From the NCBI GenBank assembly GCA_964570205.1, contig CAZMXI010000006.1:1-58658 (forward strand): a stretch of DNA of 58,658 nt, read 5' to 3'. Shown here in pieces: positions 18,934-28,605 of the stretch (positions are counted from its first letter, which is position 1; the number at the start of each line of letters is the position of its first letter). The position numbers and the translations under genes are program-made. The stretch is from CAZMXI01 sp964570205 (lineage in GTDB: Bacteria > Planctomycetota > Phycisphaerae > Tepidisphaerales > Tepidisphaeraceae). The notes beneath the pieces were generated by a model, which saw only the letters and a program-made list of their open reading frames with translations, was not told the DNA's origin and did no database searches.

Positions 18934-19569
18934 CTATTTCAGAGGTGGCTTAACCGGAAACACCGGAAGCGACGCCGGGGCATCCGCCGTGTCCACGTCC
19001 GCCCTGGCGGTTGACGAACCGCCGTCCGTCGCCGATTTCGGCGCATGAGCGGGGATGATGGGCGCGGGTCTGGTTCGAAACAGCGGGGCGATCGGAAGGA
19101 CACTGTTGCCGTTGGCATCGAGCGCATAGACGCTGACATTCGGCGGCTCCGGTCGTGCACGGACGAACATCGGGATTGTGAGCAGTGGATTGGGCTTGGG
19201 GGCCGTCTCCACCGCCAGCCGAGGGCCGGTGGGCAGTTCCACGCGAACGGGCTTGGGGGGTTCCATTGTTGCCGCCAAGATCGGCCTCTCCGGACGTGCG
19301 GCCGGCACGCGAGGCTTCCGACTCGGCCTAAGCGGAGCAGCCTGCGCGATCACGGGCACCGGTGGCGGGGTGGTGGGCTTCCAGCGGTCCTTCTCTTCAC
19401 CCATCCAGTCCCGTGGCGCCGATGCGAACAGCGTATCTTGGCCGTTGATCCGGGCCGAGGCCTCGGGTCGGCTGCCCGCTGGATCGCCTGCCGCCTGAAT
19501 CGCCAACGCCATGGGCCCTGCAAGCAGCAGGCCGCATGCCGTGGAAAAGACATATCTCAAACGCATCAT
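18934..19569 (-). CDS. Exported proline-rich protein, unknown function
   Basis: The product is 211 aa. Two tandem ATG codons are at 19569 and 19566. Residues 1-26 form a signal peptide (VFSTACGLLLAGPMALAIQA). The mature chain is low-complexity and rich in Pro, Ala and Arg, with segments such as KPTTPPPVPVIAQAAPLRPS, EPPKPVRVELPTGPRLAV and FPVKPPLK. No known domain was recognised. Such composition suits an extended periplasmic spacer or peptide ligand. It is 60 bp downstream of the YdjY-domain gene and probably the last gene of the TPR/FG-GAP/PQQ/YdjY run. Confidence 0.6.
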   Translation of the reverse strand: MMRLRYVFSTACGLLLAGPMALAIQAAGDPAGSRPEASARINGQDTLFASAPRDWMGEEKDRWKPTTPPPVPVIAQAAPLRPSRKPRVPAARPERPILAATMEPPKPVRVELPTGPRLAVETAPKPNPLLTIPMFVRARPEPPNVSVYALDANGNSVLPIAPLFRTRPAPIIPAHAPKSATDGGSSTARADVDTADAPASLPVFPVKPPLK

Positions 19570-19629
19570 GACCTCATGCTATTGACGACTCGTCACCAGC
19601 CGCGAACCTCGAATGCCGGTGGCGCGACG

Positions 19630-20322
19630 TCACTTCTTCACTTCGATGATCAGCTTCACCGGCGTGCCCTCGTCCGGCAGTACGCGCTTGTCGGTCTCAA
19701 GCTTCAACAGCGGCTCATCCTGCATGCTCAGATTGGTCTGGATCACCACTTCGTCCGTTACCGGAAACACGCAGATCAGATTCCCCGTCAGGTCCGCCGA
19801 GTAGACCTTGTCCGGCTTGTCCGGATTCGGCTGCTTAACCGTCGAGCCGGTGAAGAAATACTTCAACCGCGGCATTGCCATGTTCGTTTTCTTATCGATC
19901 AGCGCCTTCTCGATCGGGATCTTCCTTGGAAGTCCACTTGCGCCCGGAACCTCCAGGAAGATCGCCAGTTCCGGCCCGGTGGCCGGTTCGCTGTCTCCCT
20001 TGGCCGGCTTGCCCGGCTTCAGTCCGAAATCCTCAACCAGAACCCTGTGCACTTCGCTCGGCAGCACGTCATAGGTCACCACCGTTTCGTGCGCCTTCTG
20101 CCCGGGCGGTTTATGATCATCCGCCCAGCAGGCGATCACTTCGATCGGATATATCTGATCGTACTTCGCCAATTTGCGGGGCGCCACTTTCGCCTGGATC
20201 GTGATCCGCTTGGCGGCCTTATCCACGACGATCGCCTTATCGTCGGCCTTGGGGGCCTCACCCGCAAGAACCACAGACGCCGTCATCGCCATGGCCAACA
20301 GGCAACTCATTCTGCTGATCAT
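19630..20322 (-). CDS. Exported YdjY-domain protein
   Basis: The product is 230 aa from an ATG preceded by AAGGAAGG. Residues 1-20 are a signal peptide (MSCLLAMAMTASVVLA). The remainder follows the YdjY-domain pattern frequent in planctomycetes: KRITIQAKVAPRKLAKYDQI, HETVVTYDVLPSEVHRVLVE, FGLKPGKPAKG, the AMPRLKYFFTGS segment, and VYSADLTGNLICVFPVTDEV. These proteins are exported and of unknown biochemical role. It sits 24 bp downstream of the PQQ-propeller gene, so the two are probably co-transcribed. Confidence 0.75.
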   Translation of the reverse strand: MISRMSCLLAMAMTASVVLAGEAPKADDKAIVVDKAAKRITIQAKVAPRKLAKYDQIYPIEVIACWADDHKPPGQKAHETVVTYDVLPSEVHRVLVEDFGLKPGKPAKGDSEPATGPELAIFLEVPGASGLPRKIPIEKALIDKKTNMAMPRLKYFFTGSTVKQPNPDKPDKVYSADLTGNLICVFPVTDEVVIQTNLSMQDEPLLKLETDKRVLPDEGTPVKLIIEVKK

Positions 20323-20346
20323 AATGCCTTCCTTCTCTTCGAATGG

Positions 20347-21768
20347 TCAATTCCCGATGCAGACGACCACCGTTCGCTGCTGGCCGGCCGACTCGAGATT
20401 GCTCGTGGCCACGTATACGCGGCCATCCTTGATGACGGGCGATCCATAGACCATGCCCGGCGCCTTGGTTGCTGCCGCCGTCGCCAAGTCCAGTTTCCAC
20501 AGCGGAGAACCATCCTTCATGTCCATGCCCATTACCGTGCCCTTCAGGTCAGCCACGCACGCGATACCGCCCGCGACGGCCGGCCCGGCGAAATATGGGG
20601 ATCCACCCTGCAATTCCCAGATCGGCTTGCCATCGCGGACGTTCCATGCGCGAACTGCGCCATCGGTCCCTGTGATGACCGCCACTTCGCCGCTGACCGC
20701 GATGGGAGCTACCACTCCGCCCGCGACGTTTTTCTTCCAGAGAACCTTGCCATCCGGGAGGTTCAGCGCGAGCACTTGGCCTCGACCTTGTGGGACGTCT
20801 TTCGGATCGAGGCGGATGTTGCTGCAACCCACGAGCACCATGTCGCCCGCCAATGTCGGCCCGGACCACGGATTCAGCTCCATCGCCGTGCGCCAGGTCT
20901 GTGTACCGTCCCTGGCATCCAGGCAGATGATCGCCCGGTCGCCCACCTTCTCCTTGTCCAAGAAGGCCGTTGCCACCAGCACTCTGTTACCCGCGACGGC
21001 CACTGCCGCATCCACATGCAGCTTGTCCTTGCCCGACTGCCACAGCACCTTGGGCGCGGGTCTTGGAAGGGCGTCCTCATTCGGTGGAATGGCGAAATCC
21101 GGGTCCTTCTTCTTGTCCTCTTCATAGGCCGCCTGCATCCGCTTCCACTGGGCCGCGACCAGGTCCGATGCGGTTTGGGCATCCATTTCCCGGCCCTCCA
21201 GTGTTACGCGGGCCGGATCGACGCAGATCACCCCGGCCGCTCCGCCGCCGATGTACACCTTGCCATCAGCGATCGTCGGCGCGCCTTCGAGATGAACCAG
21301 GCTTCCCGGAACGGGAAGCTGCCACAGGGGCATGCCTTCGGTAGTGAAGCCGTGCAGCGTGCCGCCGTCCGTCTGGTGCATGCCATCGCCGAAGACCAGT
21401 CGCCCGCCGGAGATGGCGGGAGGGCACACCACCGGCTGCTTGAGCAGGGGCGGCCGCTTGCTCCACAGTTCACGCTGCGCCGGCGAAAGCTCCAGCGACA
21501 GTGCGTGCATGGCTGCGGTGTTGAAGGCGCCCAGCCCAGAGACAATCAGCGCCTTGTCCGTCGGCGCCGGCGATGCGATGAAGTGTTCCTGCGATTCATA
21601 CACCCACAACACCTTCGGCATCTTGGGCAGCGGCTTGTCATCGGCCGCTCCGGTCCTCTGCATGTTGCCGCGATGCGTCGGCCAATCAGCCCGGCACATG
21701 CCGGCACCCAATCCGAATGACACCGCCGTCACCGCGATCCAGGTTCTGATGTTGTGTCCTGTATTCAT
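20347..21768 (-). CDS. Exported PQQ-like beta-propeller protein
   Basis: The product is 473 aa from the ATG at 21768, the first codon of a signal peptide (IRTWIAVTAVSFGLGAGMCRA). The chain is a WD40/PQQ-type beta-propeller. Repeats combine an access strand (GRLVFGDG, GKVYIGGG, NRVLVATA, GEVAVITG, GRVYVATS) with a tryptophan-docking 'DG...W' turn (ARDGTQTWR, LPDGKVLWKK, VRDGKPIWEL, MKDGSPLWKL), giving about seven blades. A charged insertion (about 200-235, QAAYEEDKKKDPDF) departs from the repeat. The fold resembles BamB/PQQ-dehydrogenase propellers but no quinone ligands are evident, so a scaffold or binding role is likely. The start is one base after the stop of the FG-GAP gene, implying coupled translation. 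Confidence 0.85.
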   Translation of the reverse strand: MNTGHNIRTWIAVTAVSFGLGAGMCRADWPTHRGNMQRTGAADDKPLPKMPKVLWVYESQEHFIASPAPTDKALIVSGLGAFNTAAMHALSLELSPAQRELWSKRPPLLKQPVVCPPAISGGRLVFGDGMHQTDGGTLHGFTTEGMPLWQLPVPGSLVHLEGAPTIADGKVYIGGGAAGVICVDPARVTLEGREMDAQTASDLVAAQWKRMQAAYEEDKKKDPDFAIPPNEDALPRPAPKVLWQSGKDKLHVDAAVAVAGNRVLVATAFLDKEKVGDRAIICLDARDGTQTWRTAMELNPWSGPTLAGDMVLVGCSNIRLDPKDVPQGRGQVLALNLPDGKVLWKKNVAGGVVAPIAVSGEVAVITGTDGAVRAWNVRDGKPIWELQGGSPYFAGPAVAGGIACVADLKGTVMGMDMKDGSPLWKLDLATAAATKAPGMVYGSPVIKDGRVYVATSNLESAGQQRTVVVCIGN

Positions 21769-21769
21769 A

Positions 21770-23461
21770 TCATCTGCTCGCCGCGCCAAGCAGCATTGCC
21801 GATTCCAGCCCCTCATTGCTCATCACCAGGTCGTTCACGCCGTCCCGGTTGTAGTCCAGCACGCACATGGCGCGTGTATTGAACGCCCGTTGATACAGCC
21901 CGAGTTCATCGCCCGCATCCACGAACGTTCCATCTCCCTGGTTGCGGAAGTAACGGTTGGGCCCTTTCACGCAGCCGATCAGCAGGTCCATCCGACCTGT
22001 CTTGCGGAAATCGGCGAAGACACCGCATGCGCCGTCCCCCTTGAAAGCGGCCAACTCGCCGGCCTTGCTCGTTACCTCCACGAATTTCCCTTTGCCGTCG
22101 TTCTGATACAGTTTGCACGAGCCGGCCTGAGGCACAAACAGATCGATGGATTTGTCGCTGTTGAAGTCGCCGAAAGCGGGCTGAATTCTACCAGCCTGGA
22201 AATCCAGCCCGCTGTCGGCCATTTCCACGAACCCCTGCGGCGTGTTCAGCGCCAGCAGCCCCTTGCCCGCACAATAAAGGAAATCCATGCGTCCATCGTT
22301 GTTAACGTCGGCGGCCGCGAGGTGATCTCCCTTGACCCGGCTTCCCGCACCTGCCGGGCCGAGGCCCACTTTTGTCGAGATGTCATCAAAGACCTTGCCA
22401 TTGTACTTGTACATCCGTAGGCCCAGGAAGCCGTTCGCCAGCAGCACTTCGGCCTTGCCGTCGCCGTCAAAGTCAGTCCAGAGCGCTCCGGTGATGTTGT
22501 AGTAGGGTTCCTTCGGCAGCAGGTCGGAGCTGTCCTTGAAGCTCCCGTTCTCGTTGGTCAGCAGTTTCGGGCCCGTGGGGGTCGCGAGCAGCAGGTCCGG
22601 CTTAGCGTCGCCGTTGTAATCGCCCCAGCAACCGGCCCGGGCTCCGCCGGCGTACGGCAGAGAAACTTCGTCCATCGAGTTCGCTGCGCCCGCCTGCACC
22701 GATACCTTGGCGTCGCTCCACAGGCACACGTCGGGTGTGCCGTCGCCATTGAAATCGGCCACCGAGACGCCCGACCACCGGCCTTCCATCTGGCCCAGCC
22801 CTCCGTACGCCGCGAAACCCGGCATCGAAGCCAGCCTGCGGAACTCCTCGTTGCCCCATCCCATGAAATCCCGCTTGACGTCATATTCCTGAATCGCCAA
22901 GCTCGCCTTCATCCGCTGCATCTTGCCGCTGCGCAGCGCCAGCGCGTTCTTGTCGCCGTCGGCCATACACGGCACCACGACTTCCTTGCCCGCGATAATC
23001 TCCTCGACTGCTTGGGCGAACTTCTCCGGCTTGCCCGCGAATGTGCGCAGCAGATATGGCTCGGCGTGGTTCAGCCGCCACCACTCTCCCCCGGGGTAAC
23101 ACTGATACCAGTAGTTCTCCATGCATGTTTCGCTGGCGCTGCCGTTCGAGCAGAACACCACCTTGCCGCCGACCTTGGTCCCCGCCATGATGAACTGCCA
23201 TTCGCGAGGATGAAAGCCGAGTCGCCCAATCTCGACCTTGATCACATCCGGGCACTTGCCTTTCAGATCCCGGACCTTCTTGTAGATGATCAGGTTCCGG
23301 TCCGAGTCGATCTTTTCGACTTCCAGCAGCGCGATGATCGTCGATTCCTTCACGAATCGGCCGACCGTGTACGCCGCCTCGATGTAAGCACTCGCTGCGC
23401 TGGCGGCCACAAGCACCGCCGCCGCCACAGTCATGCCCAATCTCATGTGCGTTTTCACCAT
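21770..23461 (-). CDS. Exported FG-GAP/VCBS repeat protein
   Basis: The product is 563 aa from the ATG at 23461. A TTG two codons upstream is unlikely; another ATG is at 23446. The signal peptide is RLGMTVAAAVLVAASAASA. Residues about 25-170 form an unassigned domain with several cysteines (FCSNGSASETCMENYWYQCYP). From about 215 to 555 there are seven Ca-binding-like FG-GAP loops: DFNGDGTPDV, DYNGDAKPDL, DFDGDGKAEV, DVNNDGRMDF, DFNSDKSIDL, DFRKTGRMDL and DYNRDGVNDL. These build an integrin-alpha-like seven-bladed propeller that is secreted or periplasmic. It sits between the giant TPR gene and the PQQ propeller in one operon. Confidence 0.87.
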   Translation of the reverse strand: MVKTHMRLGMTVAAAVLVAASAASAYIEAAYTVGRFVKESTIIALLEVEKIDSDRNLIIYKKVRDLKGKCPDVIKVEIGRLGFHPREWQFIMAGTKVGGKVVFCSNGSASETCMENYWYQCYPGGEWWRLNHAEPYLLRTFAGKPEKFAQAVEEIIAGKEVVVPCMADGDKNALALRSGKMQRMKASLAIQEYDVKRDFMGWGNEEFRRLASMPGFAAYGGLGQMEGRWSGVSVADFNGDGTPDVCLWSDAKVSVQAGAANSMDEVSLPYAGGARAGCWGDYNGDAKPDLLLATPTGPKLLTNENGSFKDSSDLLPKEPYYNITGALWTDFDGDGKAEVLLANGFLGLRMYKYNGKVFDDISTKVGLGPAGAGSRVKGDHLAAADVNNDGRMDFLYCAGKGLLALNTPQGFVEMADSGLDFQAGRIQPAFGDFNSDKSIDLFVPQAGSCKLYQNDGKGKFVEVTSKAGELAAFKGDGACGVFADFRKTGRMDLLIGCVKGPNRYFRNQGDGTFVDAGDELGLYQRAFNTRAMCVLDYNRDGVNDLVMSNEGLESAMLLGAASR

Positions 23462-23509
23462 GCTCAAATCCTCGGCTTGGCCTTATCTGCCCGCATCCAT
23501 GCCGCCCGG

Positions 23510-26500
23510 TCAACTGATTTCGGCCAGACGCTTCTTCGCCAACTCATTCCAGGGGCCCTGCGGATGTTCCTGGATCACCTGCTGAAGGGCTTTCTTGGCT
23601 TCTTCAGGTTGCTTCAGCTCCACAAACGCCCGGGCCGCCTCACACCATGCCGCCGCCGTCAGCTCCGGGTAATCATAGGAATAGGGCACCACCAGAAGGG
23701 CACGCGCGGCTTCCTGGAACTTCTTCTGCTCCATCCGGCAAAGGCCGATTTGTAGCTGTGCCTGAGCACCCAACTCGGTTCCCGTCGCGTTGACCACCTG
23801 CTGATAGGCGATGAGCGCCGCATCATACTGCTTGACATGCTGCAACGCCTGTCCGATGCCGTATCGGGCATCGTGATTCCACGGACTGTATGGGAAGCGG
23901 TTCACGAGCACTTCGTAGGCCTGCCGGCTTGGATCCCATTGCCCAAGCTGCGCGTACGCCAGACCCAGCCGCGCCAGCGCCCGGTCCGTCGTGCCGGGCA
24001 TGGCGCGATATGCGCTGTTGTCCCTGAACGGCGTCAGCGTTTCGATGGCCTTGGTCCAGTTTTGCTGCAGGATGAAGCACTCGCCCATCCCGAACTTGGC
24101 ATAGATCGCATACGAGCCGCGCGGGAGCTGCGCCAGCGGCTCGAATTGCGGCATAGCCTTCGCCGGATCTCCTTTTGCCAGGAAGCACCCACCCAACCGG
24201 AGCCTGATCCGGTAGATCAGATCCGGCGTCGGCTCGTTATCCATCGCTTCGGCCAGCAGTTCGATTGCGCCGTCATGGCTCTCCCTCTGCACCAGCAGAT
24301 CGGCCAACTCGACACGCGCATCGTTCGCCAGCGGCGAGTCCGGCGAGGACTCGATGATCGTTTTGTAGTTGTCGCGTGCGCGCGATTCCGCCGGCTGAAG
24401 CGGAATCGCCGATAACGCGATCGCCGGCGGTCGCGGCACCGCATGCCTGCGCCCCGCAGGCGCGGCGGCCACCTTCTCCCGCAATTTCTGCATGGCCTCG
24501 GCCTGCAGCTTCTCTCGCACCGCCTGGACTTCCATCTCGCCCAGCATCCGATTGCACCATGCCGCCTCGTACAGCACCCGCGGTCGAAGCTCCTCGCCAC
24601 CTGGCTTTTTTGCGATTGGCTCTGCCGCCGCAGCAAGCTGATCCGCCGCCAGCCGCAAGCCCTTTGCCGCGTCATCCAGCTTCTGTTGCGCCGCGTTCAA
24701 GGAATCCTTGTTTCCTCCGGCCGCTGATATCGCCTTGCGAGCGGCATCAAGCTGAGCCAGGGCTTCCTCTCGCTGCGTCTGCGCCAGCCGCCACACCGAT
24801 TCCGTTGCTTCACGGCGGTCTGGATACTGCTTCATCACGTGCTCGAAGGCCGCTCTGGCGTCCGCGGTCTTGCCGAGGTCTTTCAGGACCAGCCCGTGCG
24901 TGTACTGGAGCATCAATACCCACTCTATCTTCGCCGGATCGCTTTTGAGTTTCTCCTCATGCTGCTGTTTCACCTGCGTCAGCACATTGAGCGCATCCTG
25001 CGGCCGCTTCTGGAGCCGCATGTAATCCGCCAGTTTGATCAGCGCCAGGGGCGCCATCGGCGACGACTTGAGCGGATCCGCCGTAAATCGCGACAACTCC
25101 CGCGCTGCCGACGCGGGATCGCCCAGCGTCGCCAGCACCTTGGCGTTCTCGAATACAACAACTGCAAACAGCGGATGGCGCGGATGCGTCTGTGCGAAAT
25201 GGTTGTAGTTCAATCGGCAGCGTGCAAGTTGCTTGCGCTGCTCGACCGGATCGGCCAGAATTTCCGCCGATTTCTGCAGCGCAAATCCCAGTTTCACCAT
25301 CGCGTCCGGGGCCAGTTCGTGCTTCTCCTGCGAATTGGCGAACATATCCAGCAGGAAGATGATGTCATTGAGCTGCCCCATCAGCCGCGCCGCTGCAATG
25401 GCATCCGTTGCCTCCTGAGGCAGCGTTCGCAGCATGCAATCCGCCAGCAGGTAGGCCGCCGTAGCCATCTCGCCGCCACGCTCCGTCGGCGGAATCTGGT
25501 TCAGCACCTTTGCCGCTTGGGCATACTGCCCAAGACGATAGTGCGACATCCCCATTCCCTGCCGCGCCAGATTCACGTGCGCGAAATCCGGGTACTTCTC
25601 GACCACGGCCTTGTACCGCGTGATCGCCTCGCCATAAAGCTGCTTCATCCGCTCGGCCTGTGCGGCCGCCTGTCCGCTCGTCTCGATTGCCGCCGCCGAC
25701 AAGAACGCATTTTCAGCGTACCGGAAGTGGATTTCCGGCAACAGGAGGCTCCGTGGATACGCCGCGAGAAACCGTTGGCAGACCTGGTCCGACTCGGCAT
25801 ACATCCCCGCAAGCTGCATCGCAACGGCCTGCCGCTCCGTTGCGAGCTCCGCCCATGCCGCGTGATGGGCGTCACCAAGCACCGTCGCGTATGTCGCGAT
25901 GGCCTCCTTGTACTGCCCGGCCCGCTGTTGAACATCCGCCAACTCCATCAGGATTTCCCCGCGGCGGATCTTCGCGTCCGGGTCGGCCTGGTACAGGGCC
26001 CTGGCCTTATCAGATGCCCGGTGCAGCGTCTGTGCCGTAGCGTTCATGGCCTGCTGATAGGCCTGTGCATTGTTCGCGTCGGCCGACCCCGCCTGGGACC
26101 TTGCGATCCACAGCAATGCCTGATCCGCCAAAGCTGGGTGCTCCTGAAGCGGGTTCAATGTCTGCATCGCCTGCGGATACTGCCTCATTTGCGCCAGCGT
26201 CATTCCCAACCGCAACTGCGCCTCGGGCGCAACGGCCGACTTCGGATTCTGCTGCAGGAACACCGTAAGTCTTTGCTGTGCCTCCGGAAGCTTGTCCTGT
26301 TCCTGCAACAGAACGCCGTAATAGAACTGGGTCCGGCCGACGTACTCAGGCGCCGGTCCTCGCACGATTGCTTCCAGGCTTGCCTTCTCCAGCGGTTTGG
26401 TCTTCAGAGCATCCTGGTTCTTCAAAGCGTCTTCCGCCGCTTTTCGATCCTTCGCGTATCCAGCCAGCACCGCTTCGTATCCGGCCGCCGCCTCGGACAC

Positions 26501-27361
26501 TTCGCCGGCGATATGATGTGTGCGAGCCAAGAGATATCGCGCATGGGCCCCGACCATCGGTTGATCGAACGGGGCCAAACTCGCCAGCCACTTTCCCGCC
26601 GCCACGTAGTCCTTCAGCAGGAATTGCGCATACCCCATCTGGTACGCCGCCTGGGCACGATATTGGCTCTTGGCGAAAGGCGGGTCCTGCGCCCATGGTT
26701 CCATGGCCGCGAGGACTTCCTTGATCCGGCCGCGCCGGAGCAACACCTCTGCGTGATCGCATCGGCACCGGTTCGCCCACTCCAATTCTGCCGGAAGCGC
26801 TTTGGCATCCGCCGGGATCGGGTCCTTCACCATGGCCGCGAATGCCGCGGCCCCGGCCGCAAACTGCTGTGCAGCTTGGTCCAGCCGCTGGTTAGCAGCG
26901 GCGATGTTCGGTTGTGCTTGATTGGGATTCGATGCCGCCTTCTCCAATGCCTGCAGCGCCAATCCCCTGAGTGCCAATCCAAAGTAATAATGGCCATACG
27001 GCCGGTCCGCCGTCTCAAGAGTGCTCACCACCGGCTGGAGCATCTCAACCGCACCGTTATAGTCCTTGTTCGGGCCCTCCAGCAGCACCAGCGCCAGACC
27101 GTAGCGGGCCTGTGCTCCCTCTCTCCGGCCGCCAAATTCCTTGAGAATCGCCCGGAACCGCTCCGCTGCTACATCATAATTGCGGTCGTTATAGGCTGCC
27201 CGCCCGGCATTCAGCATTGTCGCCGCTCTCTGGTCAGGCGTCATCTGCTGCGCGCTCACCGGCTCGTACCAAGTCAATCCACCGAGCATCAGGGCCACTG
27301 CCCCTGCCGTCCTTGGCAGCCACTTATTGCGTCCACCACCCAAACACCCTGTTTTCCTCAT
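23510..27361 (-). CDS. Large exported TPR protein
   Basis: The product is 1283 aa from the ATG at 27361, with a strong GGAGG about six bases upstream; the longer TTG frame is rejected. An N-terminal hydrophobic segment (about 16-38, TAGAVALMLGGLTWYEPVSA) is a signal sequence or anchor. The rest is a long helical solenoid of TPR-like units, for example AAYNDRNYDVAAERFRAILK, AQLRLGMTLAQMRQYPQAMQ, MGMSHYRLGQYAQAAKVLNQ and YGIGQALQHVKQYDAALIAY. The repeats resemble YbgF/BamD-type periplasmic TPRs. Some blocks are glutamine- and alanine-rich. As first gene of the operon it may scaffold the propeller proteins downstream (inference). Confidence 0.85.
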   Translation of the reverse strand: MRKTGCLGGGRNKWLPRTAGAVALMLGGLTWYEPVSAQQMTPDQRAATMLNAGRAAYNDRNYDVAAERFRAILKEFGGRREGAQARYGLALVLLEGPNKDYNGAVEMLQPVVSTLETADRPYGHYYFGLALRGLALQALEKAASNPNQAQPNIAAANQRLDQAAQQFAAGAAAFAAMVKDPIPADAKALPAELEWANRCRCDHAEVLLRRGRIKEVLAAMEPWAQDPPFAKSQYRAQAAYQMGYAQFLLKDYVAAGKWLASLAPFDQPMVGAHARYLLARTHHIAGEVSEAAAGYEAVLAGYAKDRKAAEDALKNQDALKTKPLEKASLEAIVRGPAPEYVGRTQFYYGVLLQEQDKLPEAQQRLTVFLQQNPKSAVAPEAQLRLGMTLAQMRQYPQAMQTLNPLQEHPALADQALLWIARSQAGSADANNAQAYQQAMNATAQTLHRASDKARALYQADPDAKIRRGEILMELADVQQRAGQYKEAIATYATVLGDAHHAAWAELATERQAVAMQLAGMYAESDQVCQRFLAAYPRSLLLPEIHFRYAENAFLSAAAIETSGQAAAQAERMKQLYGEAITRYKAVVEKYPDFAHVNLARQGMGMSHYRLGQYAQAAKVLNQIPPTERGGEMATAAYLLADCMLRTLPQEATDAIAAARLMGQLNDIIFLLDMFANSQEKHELAPDAMVKLGFALQKSAEILADPVEQRKQLARCRLNYNHFAQTHPRHPLFAVVVFENAKVLATLGDPASAARELSRFTADPLKSSPMAPLALIKLADYMRLQKRPQDALNVLTQVKQQHEEKLKSDPAKIEWVLMLQYTHGLVLKDLGKTADARAAFEHVMKQYPDRREATESVWRLAQTQREEALAQLDAARKAISAAGGNKDSLNAAQQKLDDAAKGLRLAADQLAAAAEPIAKKPGGEELRPRVLYEAAWCNRMLGEMEVQAVREKLQAEAMQKLREKVAAAPAGRRHAVPRPPAIALSAIPLQPAESRARDNYKTIIESSPDSPLANDARVELADLLVQRESHDGAIELLAEAMDNEPTPDLIYRIRLRLGGCFLAKGDPAKAMPQFEPLAQLPRGSYAIYAKFGMGECFILQQNWTKAIETLTPFRDNSAYRAMPGTTDRALARLGLAYAQLGQWDPSRQAYEVLVNRFPYSPWNHDARYGIGQALQHVKQYDAALIAYQQVVNATGTELGAQAQLQIGLCRMEQKKFQEAARALLVVPYSYDYPELTAAAWCEAARAFVELKQPEEAKKALQQVIQEHPQGPWNELAKKRLAEIS

Positions 27362-27505
27362 CAATGCCTCCGGGAACAAACGTTTGTCTCAACGGTCTTT
27401 ACGGATGAACTGCGGCCGCGTTGAACGCGCGATGCCTCAAGCTCAACTGCCAAACCCTCCGGTTCTCCCCTTGCCTGCTGCGGCCGATTGGCCAACAATG
27501 CCGCC

Positions 27506-28432
27506 ATGGCTTCCCTCGGCGATGTCTCCAAAGTGATGCACACTATCGGCTTGTGGGAATTGTCAAAACGCGTGATTCGCGAAGTGAGGGATGACCACCT
27601 GTTCACCTGGGCGGCCGCCCTTGCCTATTCCTGGCTGTTCGCCATCTTCCCCTTCCTCGTGTTTCTCATGAGCCTGTTGCCGTATCTGCCGGCCGCCATG
27701 AAGGAACGCGCATCGGTCGAAATCGGTACGTTCGTTCAGCAGACGCTGCCGCGCGATGCCGCCGACACCATCTGGCAGAACACCAACCAGATTCTCGAAC
27801 GCAAACACCATGGCCTCCTTGGCTTGGGCCTCTTGCTCACGCTCTGGGGCGCCAGCGGCGGCATGAACATGACCATCAGCGCTCTGGACAAGTGCTACGA
27901 GGTCGAGAGCGGCCGGCCTTTCTACAAGAAACGGCCTATAGCTGTTGCCCTGACCATCGTCTCGGCAACGTTGGTCGTCGCGATCCTTCTTCTGTTGCCG
28001 ATCGGCACCATTCTGTTGAGATGGGTCCAGCAGCAGACCACGTGGTTCGTCCCTTTGAGCATCCTGCGCTATCCCCTCGCGGTGCTCATCATGTTCTTCA
28101 TCGTCCACGTTGTTTATCACTGGGGCCCAAGCATCAGACAGCGCCTCACGTTGATCACTCCCGGCGGCGTTTTCTGCGTCATCGTCTGGGTGATCCTGGG
28201 CGTGGGCTTCCGCGTCTACGTGGACCAGTTCGGCAAATACAACGAGACCTATGGAACGGTGGGGGGCGTGGCCGTTTTGCTGCTGCTGTTCTATCTCGAC
28301 GCCGCCGTCCTGCTGATCGGCGCCGAGATCAACAGCGAAATCGACTTTGCGCTTCTCAATGTTCCGCGCGGTTCGCGCGACTTCCGCCACCCACGCCCGC
28401 CTGTTGTGGTTGCGCCGGCGTCCGAATCTTGA
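27506..28432 (+). CDS. YihY/BrkB family inner-membrane protein
   Basis: The product is 308 aa from the ATG at 27506; a TTG 18 bp upstream is a weaker alternative. It has the family pattern: DDHLFTWAAALAYSWLFAIF at the first helix, then about six transmembrane segments, including LLGLGLLLTLWGASGGMNMT, VALTIVSATLVVAILLLLPIG and GVFCVIVWVILGVGFRVYV. The conserved GKYNETYGTVGGVAVLLLLF and the closing LIGAEINSEID are diagnostic. BrkB/YihY proteins (formerly misannotated as RNase BN) are membrane proteins of unsettled function, possibly transporters. It is divergent from the large TPR gene with about 145 bp between the starts. Confidence 0.92.
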   Translation: MASLGDVSKVMHTIGLWELSKRVIREVRDDHLFTWAAALAYSWLFAIFPFLVFLMSLLPYLPAAMKERASVEIGTFVQQTLPRDAADTIWQNTNQILERKHHGLLGLGLLLTLWGASGGMNMTISALDKCYEVESGRPFYKKRPIAVALTIVSATLVVAILLLLPIGTILLRWVQQQTTWFVPLSILRYPLAVLIMFFIVHVVYHWGPSIRQRLTLITPGGVFCVIVWVILGVGFRVYVDQFGKYNETYGTVGGVAVLLLLFYLDAAVLLIGAEINSEIDFALLNVPRGSRDFRHPRPPVVVAPASES

Positions 28433-28460
28433 TCGTATCTAATGTTGTCGCCATAGGTAC

Positions 28461-28489
28461 TTGAGGTATTCGGGGGGTCGCATTATGCT
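28461..28489 (+). promoter_or_regulatory. Candidate sigma-70-like promoter
   Basis: TTGAGG (28461-28466) and TATGCT (28484-28489) are separated by 17 bases, each matching consensus at four of six positions. It would drive the kelch/Calx-beta gene with a leader of about 110 bases. Found by eye only. Confidence 0.35.
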
Positions 28490-28605
28490 GTCGCCCGTAC
28501 TGTGGTAAGTCTGCCGAATGCCGTACGCACCGATGGCCGTGTCATGTCAATCGCAGCCGGCCGGGTGCATTCAATTCCCCATGCTGCGTAGGAGAAATCC
28601 CCACC

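Noticed and set aside
24839..27424. 861-codon plus-strand frame opposite the large TPR gene
   Set aside because: Arg/Leu/His-rich translation with no domains, while the minus strand has TPR periodicity, a signal sequence and GGAGG.
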